Source: Pyrenophora tritici-repentis
Taxonomy: Eukaryota > Ascomycota > Dothideomycetes > Pleosporales > Pleosporaceae
Reading direction: 5' to 3'
Length of the DNA stretch: 64,000 bases
NCBI RefSeq assembly: GCF_003171515.1
Contig: NC_089392.1
Coordinates: forward strand, 2,914,001 to 2,978,000
Shown: positions 1-10,526 of the stretch, piece after piece
How the letters are laid out: each line of letters starts with the position of its first letter
How positions within the stretch are numbered: position 1 is the first letter of the stretch
The notes under the pieces: model-generated
The model's database searches: none
What the model was told of the DNA's origin: nothing
What the model saw: the letters and a program-made list of their open reading frames with translations, nothing else
Position numbers and translations under genes: made by a program

Positions 1-322
1 CCTGGTTGAGGTAGTTTGTAGTCTCGGCTGCAGTTTGGCCTGCTCCTGTTCGGTTTGGCTGGTACTCAAAGCTGGGGTGTCGCTGTGCCTGGAGGCGATG
101 TTGGGGTTGGAGTTGTTGCGACTGCTGGTTCAGGGAGCCAAAGTACTGTTGGTTCTGGGGACTCGTTGACGGAGAGACGGGTGGGGCAGACGCTGTTGAC
201 GAGCGTGAGGCAAGGCTGGAGGCGTTGCTGTTGTAGCTTGCGGTCGAAGTACTTGATGACTGAAGGGCAGTGAAGGCAGGTCGAATGGGCGCGCCATATG
301 ATTGCTGCGAGTAGTTGGACAT
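1..322 (-). CDS. 5' end of unknown Gln/Ser-rich protein (partial)
   Basis: An open frame starts at the ATG at 322-320 and runs off the left edge of the window, giving 107 codons without a stop. The visible N-terminus begins MSNYSQQSYGAPIRP and is low-complexity, rich in Ser, Gln, Thr, Pro and Asn, with QQ pairs and no domain, signal peptide or membrane segment. Such disordered starts are common in fungal regulators and RNA-binding proteins, but the family cannot be told from this piece. The gene is divergent from KTI12, with 488 bp between the two start codons, so they may share a promoter. I did not recognise the gene; coding status rests on the long open frame and biased composition. Confidence 0.6.
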   Translation of the reverse strand, partial: MSNYSQQSYGAPIRPAFTALQSSSTSTASYNSNASSLASRSSTASAPPVSPSTSPQNQQYFGSLNQQSQQLQPQHRLQAQRHPSFEYQPNRTGAGQTAAETTNYLNQ

Positions 323-810
323 GTTGGCGATTATGGGTTGTACACGTGTTTGTCGAAGAAGTTGAGGGGTGGTGAGGAGCGGAAGGGTAAAGGGTTCAAC
401 GACGGGTAAGGTGACAAGGTGGGTTCAGGGTTGATTAAGTAGACAGTGGTGGAGCCGTGGTAGCGTAAAGGGACGGTCGATATTACCCAGTATTGGCGAT
501 CCTCGGCGTGAACCTGGTACAATCACAGCGTGCTGGTCTAGATAACGGCGGAATGAGGCTGAAATCGGCAGAGCGTGAGCAGAACAGGATAACGCCAGGA
601 GCAAGGAAAACTCGAGGAGAGCACCTGCAACTTAGGGCACCAATGGGTCGGTATTACTTGTACCGCGGCTCGGATTTGCTAGCCTGTGGATTTCGTCACT
701 ATCAAATCTGCCGACGTATGTACCCTATGCCATCGCGCCAGCCACAAGCTTTCCTTTAGTTTGGTCGGATTACCCCTTCTAGTCAGACAATTACTCGCCC
801 TGTTCACATC
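323..810. promoter_or_regulatory. divergent intergenic region, unknown gene / KTI12
   Basis: These 488 bases separate two start codons that point away from each other, so the region must hold both promoters and 5' leaders. No TATA box or named regulator site stood out. Pyrimidine-rich stretches occur just before the KTI12 start, as is usual for fungal leaders. Confidence 0.4.
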
Positions 811-1907
811 ATGCCCGTACGTCCTCGTCGCACCTTCCCCAGACTCGCTACTGACGCATGACGGCAGCTCGTCCTAATTTCAGGTTCCACATTCCCCCCC
901 TCCATGCTCCCCCCGCCAGATTTCGCTAACCCACCAAAGGCTTCCCTTCTGCGGGTAAAACCACAAGGGCCGTTCAACTGAAAGACTACTTTGAATCAAA
1001 GATTACCAACGCTCCTGCTGATGCGCGTGTCTCGCGACTCAAGGTGCACCTCATAAACGACCAGACGCTTGGTGTGTCGCGCATCGTCTACCATACGGCC
1101 AAAGCCGAGAAGGACGCACGTGCGGAAGAATATTCGGCCGTGAAAAGAATCTTGTCGCGCGATGACATTGTTATTGCTGACGGCTTAAACTATATCAAGG
1201 GCTTCCGGTATCAGTTATACTGTGAGGCCAAGGCCCTACAAACACCGAGCTGCGTTGTCAGTATACTACGGCCGTATGGGGAGGCTCATCGCTGACAGTC
1301 CTAGAGCTGCACGTAGGTACACCAGCCGACAGATGTCGCGAGAACAACAAGAAGCTACTCGCCGACAAGGAAAATGACGGTGGATACGACGAAGAGGACT
1401 TTGAGAACCTGATCTTCCGATATGAAGAGCCCAATGGCATGACAAGATGGGACAGTCCCCTCTTCATTGTAGTAGAGGAAGACGAGAAGCCGCCATGTGA
1501 CCAGATATGGGAAGCCATGGTAGGCAGTGACGGCAAGATGAAGACTGTCAAGCCGAATCTGGCGACGGTACTGGTACGTACCTCTAGCGTCCCCGACCAC
1601 ACCACCTTCTGACATTTCTTAGAAACCCGCGACAGAGCAGAACTACCTCTATGAGCTCGACAAGACCACGTCCGATATCCTCGCGCAAATCATGGTATAC
1701 CAGAAAGACCACGCTGGCGAAGGAGGGGGCGAGATAGCCGTTCAAGACGTCGAGAAGCCAATTGAACTGCCTGCGACACCAATGACCTTGCCGCAACTCC
1801 AACGCATCCGTCGCCAATTCATCACCCTCAACCGACAACACAGCTTCTCGAAAGCGAGGATAAAGGAGGTCTTTGTTGACTACCTCAACGCCGAGTTCCT
1901 TCGCTAG
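811..1907 (+). CDS. KTI12: KTI12, Elongator-associated P-loop protein
   Basis: Kti12 is a P-loop ATPase that binds tRNA and works with the Elongator complex in wobble-uridine modification of tRNA. The model has five exons: 811-816, 868-883, 940-1260, 1305-1573 and 1623-1907, giving 298 residues (yeast Kti12 has 313). The first two exons are tiny, 6 and 16 nt; splicing them to exon 3 gives MPLVLISGFPSAGKTTRA, with the Walker A motif at residues 8-15, typical of the family. Further family marks are NDQTLG, the DGLNYIKGFRYQLYCEAKA block (Walker B-like region), GTPADRC, and the helical C-terminus LRRQFITLN-like (here RIRRQFITLN) ending in FLR. All introns are GT-AG and the joined frame is open. 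A search for the longest ORF would miss the start, since exon 3 alone has lost the ATP-binding loop. Confidence 0.93.
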
Positions 1908-3567
1908 AAGAACGCTCCCCAACGAGGATGCATATAGGAGGAGAGAGTCTAAGCGGATCCGGTCACGACGCGGAGAACGCTTTGTCGCTAGGCCGCCTCG
2001 GAATATTGGACAGATATTGGGTTCATGGATCTTTACGTCTACCCCCGTTAGACTTCGTTACATGAATCGCGCTGTGGATCCGCGAGAAGACGCCTGCAAC
2101 ACATAAACTCTGCCAACAAACAATTCTTCACAATCATTCCCCCGAAACATTCCGACCACCACCCCCACTATACCCCGACTTCGCCCTCTCAGTTCGTGCT
2201 GATAACCTAGCCATGTATTATGTACCCCGCTCGCGCGCATGGAATGACATCGCGTGATACTCCAGCACACCCCGCATTACGCCATCCCGAGAGTCTCTCC
2301 TTGTATACGCCCCCAATACCACCCCAGCGATCTCGCTTCGCGACAAAGTCTCACACGACAGCGCTGAGGATCCGCGGCGCCTTTTCGAGGGGACAGAGAT
2401 GTAGATTACGCGATTGGGTGGGATATGTGGCTTGGGATCTACCTATCACGTACATGGGCATAATGCACTGTGTACCGTAACTGTTATGCCCATGTCCTTG
2501 CCGTTACTCCCCAGGCACAACACATCGAGATGCATGACGTGAAGCCGTTTCCACATATGATCCTTGTGATGCCTGATTCGGTCGTGATGGGGTATGGGAT
2601 TGCGAGTGCTTCTCGTTATAGGCTGAGCGGTGTTGATCTGCCGAGTTAATCCAAGTATTGATTACGTCTACTGTCTAGATACGTCGTTATCTGTCTGTTC
2701 CTTTCTTAGCAGGTTTCTGTTGTCGCCCAAGAACCCCGTTCTACATACTCGATATGCTGGCTGAATCTGACCATTCCCTATTGATCACTTGCACCTCACA
2801 TTATGTAAACACGCCACTTTTACATAAGAAAAAAAAGGGTTCCAGAAGCACAATCTATCAGCCCCATCCCTCTTAACCCCAGACTTTTCCCAGACCCGCA
2901 TTATTTCTTCCCCACGTGCGTACTATGTGGGTCCTTCCTCTTCCAAGATTTTCTTCTTTGCCTTTCCTGGTGATCCGCACGTCAGTCCACACACACACGC
3001 TAGACTGGGTGCGGAAAAAGTGGGTGCGTGCTGTTGCAAAGCGAAAGCTTAATCGTTTCTTGGGGGCTTTCCTTTTATCCGAGCGTTTCCGAGGAGCGGC
3101 ACAGGGTTGGGGGACGGGTGAGACGGTGACGGGGTTGGGGACTCAAAGCTGGGGTGAGATGGGGATGTGGCTGAACTGGTGGAGGGCATGGTACGGATCA
3201 ATTCGGGGATTTTTGGTCGGTGGGTGGAAGAAGGGGGGATGATCTGGGGTGCAGGTGTGAGATCTGTGGGTAGTAGCGATGGAGAGCTCGATAGTTGCGC
3301 ACTTTGTAACATGTTTTATGGAAATTCATTACATTCAAGAATAGCAGACAAAAAAGTGCTGCAAGACTAAATAATGATAGAAAACGTTAATCAACCCCTG
3401 CCTCATTTCGATAGCGACTGTTTTCGCTCCTGCAAAATGCGTGGTATCTCAAAGCAGACTGTGTGGCAAAACAGTATCAAGAACAACAAAATGACACCCC
3501 AAAGCAGTATATACACAAATCCCTCGTATCGTCAATTTCGTCGTGAGATTCGTCATTGACATGGCAG
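1908..3567. other. intergenic, no gene seen
   Basis: This stretch lies between the convergent 3' ends of KTI12 and facB. Short ORFs on both strands lack family motifs and plausible splice partners. The region around 2816-2840 has short A-runs. I see no RNA gene or repeat. Confidence 0.5.
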
Positions 3568-6408
3568 TTACAAACCGCAATAAGCTCCATCGAGCGCTGC
3601 TAGATTCGCCGTGGTGTCGTAGTCTCCAGGAATCATGATGCCAGGGTACAGTCGATCGCTACCAGGCGTCGAACCGTAATCGCAAGCACCGGTGCCAAAC
3701 TCTTCGCCGCTCGTAAGGCTCTCGTCGCTAAAGCTGAGAACACTTTGTGGTGGCGGGGCTTCAGAGCTGTAGCTGCTCCAGTTCCAGACAGTGGGTGACC
3801 ACGTGGCATTTGCGGATAAGGGAGCAACATCCAAAAGTGCGTCGGCTCGTGGGCCTCCATAGATGGTGTCGTAGATGTTTGTTTGGCCATTGTCTAGCGA
3901 TGAGAGCATACGCTCCCAGTCCGATGTTGAGACTTCGGTCTTGATGCTTGGGCCATTCTGAAGAGCATAACTCGCCGATGGGTCACTAGCAAAAGATAGG
4001 TAGTCGATATTGCGTTGTTGCTGCTGTCGCTGTTGCTGCTGGTGCTGCTGCTGGCTGGCTGACTGACTTGTTCGACGCTTGTTAGGCATGGAGAAGGATG
4101 CACGATGCGAAAGAGGGCTCAGTGTTGGTTCTGAGCGGGCCACAGGTGGCTCTGATTGTATGGAGGATAGGCTTGTAGACGATGGGTTGGCATGTACGGC
4201 CAGATTGGGTGAGATGGCAGGAAGGGTTGCTCGACGAGGCTCGTGAGCTTCCTGACGAGAAGTCTTCATCGCACTTGGCGAGAACCGCGCTGCAAGGGCC
4301 TTGAGTGACTTGTGGGTAGCACGGAAGGTGTCCAAAGGTGCTCCCATATGGCTTTCAGAGTTGTGTCGCGATAGAGGGGGTGCTGGCATCGGCTCCATAG
4401 GAGGGACAGCTACGATGTCACAACCCACCCACCGAAACTCGACATAGCCAGCAGCGTTTCCCTGCTCGAGCATGTCCATGACAGAGCAAACAAGGCGGTT
4501 GCTGTCCCTGATGAGTTTGCCTTCGCGGGCAATGTTGACCATCTGAAACAGGAGGCCAAAACCTGCTTGTACAAGCACCTCATTCCGGTTGAGACAAAAC
4601 GAGAAGCTCAGCCTGCGTTCGTCTAGGAGCTCGACGATCTGAACAATGTGCTTGCAGGCATCGCCAACGGCTACTACAGCCGAAGAACCCCTATCGCCAA
4701 GGTTGGCAGCAACTGCTGGGCGATACACCAGCGCCCTGATATGGTGGTAGGCAAGGGACTAGTCATGTCAGCATACCGGGCATACAGTGTGGCGCAGTAA
4801 CACATACCAACACAGGGGCTCTGCTACTGGTCACATTGGTACTTGGCTTGTCTTGTGCAAACGTCAACTTGAGATGAGGCGCGAGGTTAGTTTGCCAGTC
4901 CTCAAGCTCGTCTGCAAGCGCTGCGATAGTGCGGAAAGATATTTCGTGTGACGCAGATCCGGGGTAAAGTTCCGTGATGACCTTGGAGAGAATACGTGAC
5001 AAGCGGAAGAGTGCCAGTGCGCTCGAAAGCTTGGTGTATTCCCCCGGGAGGGTCGGCAGGAAGCCCTTCTCGGTGACGTATTCGTCATCGGCATCTACCG
5101 GATACTCGCAGTGCACATCGTCCTCTCGGAGCAGCCTCGGGAGGCCAAGGTGTGCAGCGGAAAGACTATCAAAGATCAGCAACACGGCGGTGAGGTTTGA
5201 GGGGCAGGCAACCTACCAGTCAACCGTGTATAGTGTCCAAAATACCTTCTTTCGAGTTTCGCTAGTTAGCGCATCAAGTGCAAAGCGTTTCTGGGACTGA
5301 TGTAAGCCAAGACGTTGTGACAGTCCTATAGCCAAGCCCTTGTATTTGAGCAGCCGAGAGTAGTCAGCTCTCAGCAGGCAGAAAATCTGGGCAAGGATAA
5401 GGCACTGCAGCGTTGTGATGTCATTTTCCATAAAGAAGCTTTCAATAGCACTCTGCCATTGGGCTTCGAAGGATTCAATGTCTTGACCATCGCGTGGCTT
5501 TTGGTGGGTTAGTATTGGCTTGAGACACTGCATATGGGTGATACGTACGTCACTGGACAGCGCAGCGATTCCGAAGACGAGGTTGAGTTGTGCGATTGCC
5601 TTCTTGTCGCTCATGGTATCTGGACTGGCAACATATTGCTCGTAGAGGATAAGGAATGCCGGTCGATGAAGGATTGGAAACAAAGGCGCCCACTCCTGGA
5701 AGAAGATGTTGATCATTTGATCTGAAATGAGACGGGGAGGGGCTTTGAACGAAACAATGCGCTGAGAATGAGTGGGAGTTCGCTTTGCGCCTGCGCCGAA
5801 GAAGACACTCGAGTTGATATCAGTCGACAGTCTGCCTGTCTCTTGCGCTTTTTGTTTGAAGGCCTCTGGTAAGTGTTAGACGATGCAGGTGATGTAAAGT
5901 CGTTAGGAACCGTACCAACAAGTGTTCGCCCACTCGAGTTGCCTACGAAGAACGAATCGTTGTTCAGATCATCAAGCAGGTGCGGTGCCTGCTGCACTTT
6001 AAACGTCTCATCCTTCTCTTGTGATGCCTCCCGGATTTCATTGGAAGCAGGTGAAAGTGTCGATGGTCGGCTTGCAGCAGAAGGCGCGGATGGAGAATGC
6101 GAATGAATACGCGATAGCATGTCAATCTTCTCGTCCTTTTCGTCGAGCAATTCCTTTAGTTCGCGGACCTCTGCCTCTAGTACGCGCACGCGCTCCTCCA
6201 AGGATTCCGTATACCCTCTAGGGAAGGCGCGACGGCTGAGCTTATCGCTCGTCTTGCACTCGAATCCGACGTTAGTGCATTGGGTGCAGCTGGGGCGGAT
6301 GCCGTCGCATCGTATCTTCTTTGAGCGGCAGCGGTCACAAGCCTGGGCGATGCGGCTCTGACAGCTTGAGCCGACTTTGATCACTTTCATGGGCAAAATT
6401 CCAGGCAT
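3568..6408 (-). CDS. facB: FacB/Cat8-type Zn2Cys6 activator of acetate and gluconeogenic genes
   Basis: FacB (Aspergillus) and Cat8 (yeast) are nuclear activators of genes for growth on acetate and other C2 sources. The model has four exons, complement of 3568-4758, 4808-5165, 5217-5865 and 5916-6408, giving 896 residues; A. nidulans FacB is of similar length. The start [13 protein letters not shown] is followed by a Zn2Cys6 cluster with cysteines at 24, 27, 34, 41, 44 and 51, then the conserved [17 protein letters not shown] linker and a Leu/Glu coiled coil to about residue 100. The fungal-specific middle homology domain includes [15 protein letters not shown], then LYTVDC across the second intron and [17 protein letters not shown]. 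The C-terminus is disordered, with a poly-Gln tract and acidic patches likely to be activating. Splice junctions were chosen because they restore conserved FacB blocks, notably [14 protein letters not shown] and [13 protein letters not shown]. Assignment rests on remembered family blocks, not a search. Confidence 0.9.
4013..4053 (-). repeat. CAG/CAA repeat encoding poly-Gln in FacB
   Basis: On the minus strand an imperfect CAG/CAA run encodes a Gln-rich stretch broken by His and Arg ([14 protein letters not shown]). It sits in the disordered C-terminal part of FacB and may vary in length between strains. Confidence 0.8.
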
Positions 6409-8188
6409 GGTGGCGGTTGTTGGTTGTGTGTCGGCAATACGGTCATACTATTCGTCTGAGGCCCGATGGGCGGTTCACTGATCAGTCGTGTCACGTTCTG
6501 TCATCCGCTGCGCCGGTGCTCGAGTATGGATGGTCGCTGGCCGTATAGTTGGTCAAGTTGGGCTTCGTTCCCGACAGGCGCGTATCGTCGTAAGCGTACC
6601 AGGCTCGAAGATGGCAACCGAAATCAACAGAGCGAGTGCATGCGATTTGCAAAGGCAGAGAGACAGACGGAAGAATCGGGGACGGCCTGGCAAATGTACT
6701 GGTAAGCTGCTAACTGCGACCCTGGCCTAGTCTTTCTCTGGGGAAATTTGTGGGTGCAGGTGGCTGCGGGGCGGAAGGGCGCCATCCCATCATGGAACAG
6801 ACGATGGGCATATACTCGCCGACACCTCTTTCGCCTACTATTGGCCGCTAAACCTTAACGCTGACCCTGCTGCCATGCGACATGCAGGAATTGCCTTACT
6901 CGTCAGATTTACGACCGTCTTCTTCCGCGTCTATCAGCACCTCCGAATCGCGGACACAGGACAGACTGGAACGAACGTCTTGCGGGGTTGTGGCTTCAGC
7001 GACAAAGAACGCCTAAGCATCGCCATCATATCATTGGAGATGCCGGTCCGACCGCTGTCATTGCACCACCTGCCCGAGTGAGTCAACGAGCCTCGTCTAT
7101 GAGGACTATCAGCACGGCAGCCAGCCGCTCGTTTAAAAGGATGGTCCTTTTTGCCGCCCGTATGATCAATGAACACTTTACACACCACATGTGCTGATTG
7201 TTTCCAAGACACCAGTACGGTATAAACTAGTCTAACACAGCCGCACCCTAATTTTTCTAGAAGCTGAACAACGTCGACTAGAGACCATAGGTAGTCTCCG
7301 GTCTTGTGGAACAGGCAGCGTTCGTGGAGGATGCAGGCTGCTTATATATATCGGCTGGGGGCGGATCAATGACGGGCAACGCGGGAACCCGCTTATCGCG
7401 CCTCAGCCCCCAAACGTGTTGTAACATCTTCTTCTCAGCCTGATGGATAACTTCTTCGCGCATCAATACTCCTGTATCGAGAGACCCTGTGTATAGGGCT
7501 TGAGGTAAGCATGTTGGACGCCCTCAACAATGGCCGTTGTTTCGGGATGGCGGCCACGCGAGCCGTGTGATGCTGTGCCACATGCTTCATTTAGAGTCAT
7601 CGCAAGCAACATCTGTCAAATTTGCAATATTATACGGCAATTGCAGTGGCCAGATATATACGCCGAGCTTCGGCGGGTCTTCCCATGTTTGAACTTCAGC
7701 ATAGTTGCACAGATAGTCAAGTATGTACATGCGATGATTAAAGAAGCTGAAATGAATGACCGGCGGGCGATGCTTCTATTGATCTTCTACGATGAATGAG
7801 CTTCATGTCGTGTTCCTGGCCGTTACCGTTTTAAGGCGACTTGCATGAACCTTCGGGGTTGTGTGGGAACCAGATTAATTAGAAGGGTTACACGACGTTA
7901 TATGAACTCGTGCCGTAGACCCTTGCGAATGTGCAAATGTGGTGTTCACCAGGCTTTTAAGAAAAGTCGTCTTCTTCATCTTCTGCTCCTTCGTCCATGC
8001 CTAGATAATGTATAACGACCTTTGAGTCTAGGAGTTTAGCTTTCTGTATCCAACGTTAGTCTAAATCATGTATAGCTCCGCAGATCACATTCAGGGACAG
8101 AAGTATAAACGTCTAGCTTGTCAAGCACACTGCCGGTCTTGATGCGACACCACATGAGCTAGCAAAGACGTTCTTCGGGCTGCATCAC
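6409..8188. other. facB upstream region and 3' flank of SET gene, no gene seen
   Basis: This 1.8-kb stretch runs from the facB start to the end of the SET-domain gene. It must hold the facB promoter and leader and the SET gene's 3' UTR. No ORF shows family motifs. A small inverted repeat (GAGAC/GTCTC around 7280-7297) is seen but is probably chance. Confidence 0.5.
6738..6771 (+). promoter_or_regulatory. possible CreA (carbon catabolite repressor) site pair upstream of facB
   Basis: Two matches to the CreA consensus SYGGRG occur 330-360 bases before the facB start: CTGGGG at 6738-6743 and GCGGGG at 6766-6771. FacB/Cat8 genes are known to be glucose-repressed in several fungi, so paired sites would fit. 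The consensus is short and chance matches are common. Confidence 0.3.
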
Positions 8189-9715
8189 TCATCCCAAGGC
8201 AGCCCGACAAATGCCATACTGCTGTCCGGGGTACTTGTAATGCGGGGTATAGGGAATGACAACGCTTACCTGCCTGTCAAGAGTGAGTAGGGCTCGCTCT
8301 AGCATATCTAGCTCCAGACTTCGGAGTCGCTCCGCCAGTGTCCACGGCACATCCCGTATAGTAGCCTCGCGCTTAGTGCGTGCCGATCCTTTGAGCGTCT
8401 CGATCTGCGCGTCAACGCGATTCTCCAAAAGTACTGTTGCGCGTAGCTGGAAGACATCCCATGCTGGGTCCTCTTCGAGTTGTACACGTAGCTTGACAGT
8501 ATCTAGCTCCTGCTCCTTCCAGAAAGATTGGATTTCTTTCTTGCCGTCTATTGTCTGTCGAATCTTGAAGTCTAGACCGTCTTCTTCGTTCACTACAACA
8601 AGCCATACATAGTCGCTTTCCCATTCTATGGCGCCGTTTTGCTCAAAGAGGCGGAAGCCAGGTGCGGCTGTCGAAACATACATCTTGGCCGGTCTTAGTG
8701 GATCATCGTCTGGGATGTCAAGGTCCAAGAAAATGACTTTGGCAGTCGTCATTGTTTCTTCAACGAAGCCATACGAGAAGATGTTTTCACACGCTCCCTT
8801 GTCATCGCCGTACCTAAGTCTGTTAGGGAGGATACTACCATGCTGATGATGACGTACGTGATGGTAATCTCCCCGCCTTGCGCGATGTTTTTGCCATCTC
8901 GAAGCAAAAGCAAAGCGTTCCCGTCGCGATCAGTCTCGTACAACGCGGCTGTTGCATCGCCCGATGCGTGGTTGGCCATATCGATGCACGGTACCATGCA
9001 GTCACCGACGTCTGGAAATTCTAGTGCTCTAGATCTATACATGGCGTCCACACGCATCCAGTCATCGAAAGTCACCATGCCGCTGTCTTCGTTCCACCAG
9101 TACTTGGCACACCAAGGGATAGACTCGGTAGCGGTGCGCAGCTTCTCGAACTCGCGCAGTAGACCATTGAGTTTAGCGCCAACAGCAGGCTTAAGCGTGG
9201 TCCCTACGAGAAGTTCAAGTTCCTCTTCGGTCCAGAAGGTGGGAAGCAGCTCATCTGGGAGGAACTTGACGTATTCGGTAAGAGGGTTCAGAACACCGAT
9301 ATCCTTGGTGTCTGGACAACAGATGGTTGCTTGAAACAGTAGAAACGTGAGCACGGCACCTCTTGTTGTCTGCTACTTGTCAGTCTCATATTTGGGACTT
9401 CAACACCGTAGAGGTTTGTCACACCCTTCCAAAGTCACCAAGAGAATCGAGGAGGTCGTGAAGATGGTGGTCCACTTTTGCAATAAGCTCTATGCTTCGC
9501 AGAGATATGATCAACTCCTTGGGAACAATCAGGAGAGGCTCAACGTTGCCAGCTTGGAGGGCTTGGCTGGCGACGACGGTCGATCCTCTGTCTTCATAGC
9601 CTGGTAAAGGGCCGACCTTGACGCCATTGAACTGGACACCGTGGAAAGTGGCCCATGTAGGCAAGGCGTCGACGGGCTGCTTGAGCCATCCCTCTGTCCT
9701 GCCTCGTCGTATCAT
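8189..9715 (-). CDS. SET-domain protein lysine methyltransferase (RLSMT/SETD-like)
   Basis: This is a SET protein of the Rubisco-LSMT/SETD class, whose members methylate lysines of ribosomal and other non-histone proteins using S-adenosylmethionine. Three exons, complement of 8189-8813, 8858-9369 and 9425-9715, give 475 residues. The start chosen is the ATG at 9715 (MIRRGRTEGWLKQP); open frame continues upstream without an ATG. The split SET domain shows the insert region, the DMANHASGDA block (the Asn-His motif of the SAM pocket) and GGEITITYGDD followed by FSYGF, the terminal SET motif, restored exactly across the second intron. The remaining C-terminal half fits the Rubisco-substrate-binding-like helical domain. 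The introns are 44 and 55 bp. The substrate cannot be told from sequence; fungal members include the Rkm and Set10/Set11 types. Confidence 0.85.
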
Positions 9716-10526
9716 AGCAAGGACCAAGATTGTGGTCAAGTGTCGGGGGTGGATATGCGTCTCCCCTACGCAACGGCTGTGTTGGCAAGGCTAACCAGGT
9801 GGCACAACAGATGCAATAGCGGCTACACGGCTGCATGCAGAGGGCACGATCGTGATGTGAGCTGGCCCTTAGCGTAGTGATACAAACAAGTCTACGATTA
9901 CAGCATCAATCGAGATGCCAGTAGCCAGTATTCTTTTGGACCCTGTGAGGTCATGCAGCTGAACAGCTACAGGGAGGTAATCAAGACACAAGACGTTTCC
10001 TAAGAGACGAAATCAGTCACTATTCTATCTGGGAGAGCCATGAAGTTCCAGGCCGCAGCCGCGCATGCATGAGCACATGACGGGCCATGCGGCGGATGTT
10101 GAGCAGGGAGAGGCTCACGTCGTGCCGTGTTTTGATTGCGCTCGGGCCAGGATGTCTAGAGTTGTTGTTGTGGCCAGGGCGGTCATCCCGAAACCGTGGA
10201 GTGGAGCTAGTGGTAGCGTCCGTGCGCGGTTGTAAACAACAACAACATTGACATCTGCTTAAACCTCGAGCCATCCGCTGGTCACACATCTTTACAGCTA
10301 TTGTTTCCCCAAAGCGCAGCAGGAGACGCAGACGGCATTCACGCCCACAGCTCCAGTCCGACAGCCTCTCCTCAATTGCCCTGCGCTGCCGCCATACCGT
10401 GCATTTGTTCCAAGTACCTAACAAGTCACGCCTCCGCACCCGTCCCACCACGACATCATCGCAGGTACCGGTCGACCTTTCCTCCACTGAAACACGCATT
10501 CCGAGAGTCGCGCCTTCTTCTTCCAA
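9716..10526. promoter_or_regulatory. divergent intergenic region, SET gene / CDC14
   Basis: About 810 bases lie between the start codons of the SET-domain gene (-) and CDC14 (+), which diverge. Pyrimidine-rich tracts occur near 10430-10525 before the CDC14 start. ORFs here have no family features. Confidence 0.4.

Noticed and set aside
1908..3567. Small genes in the KTI12-facB gap
   Set aside because: Several ORFs of 70-108 codons on both strands overlap each other and none shows motifs or plausible introns.
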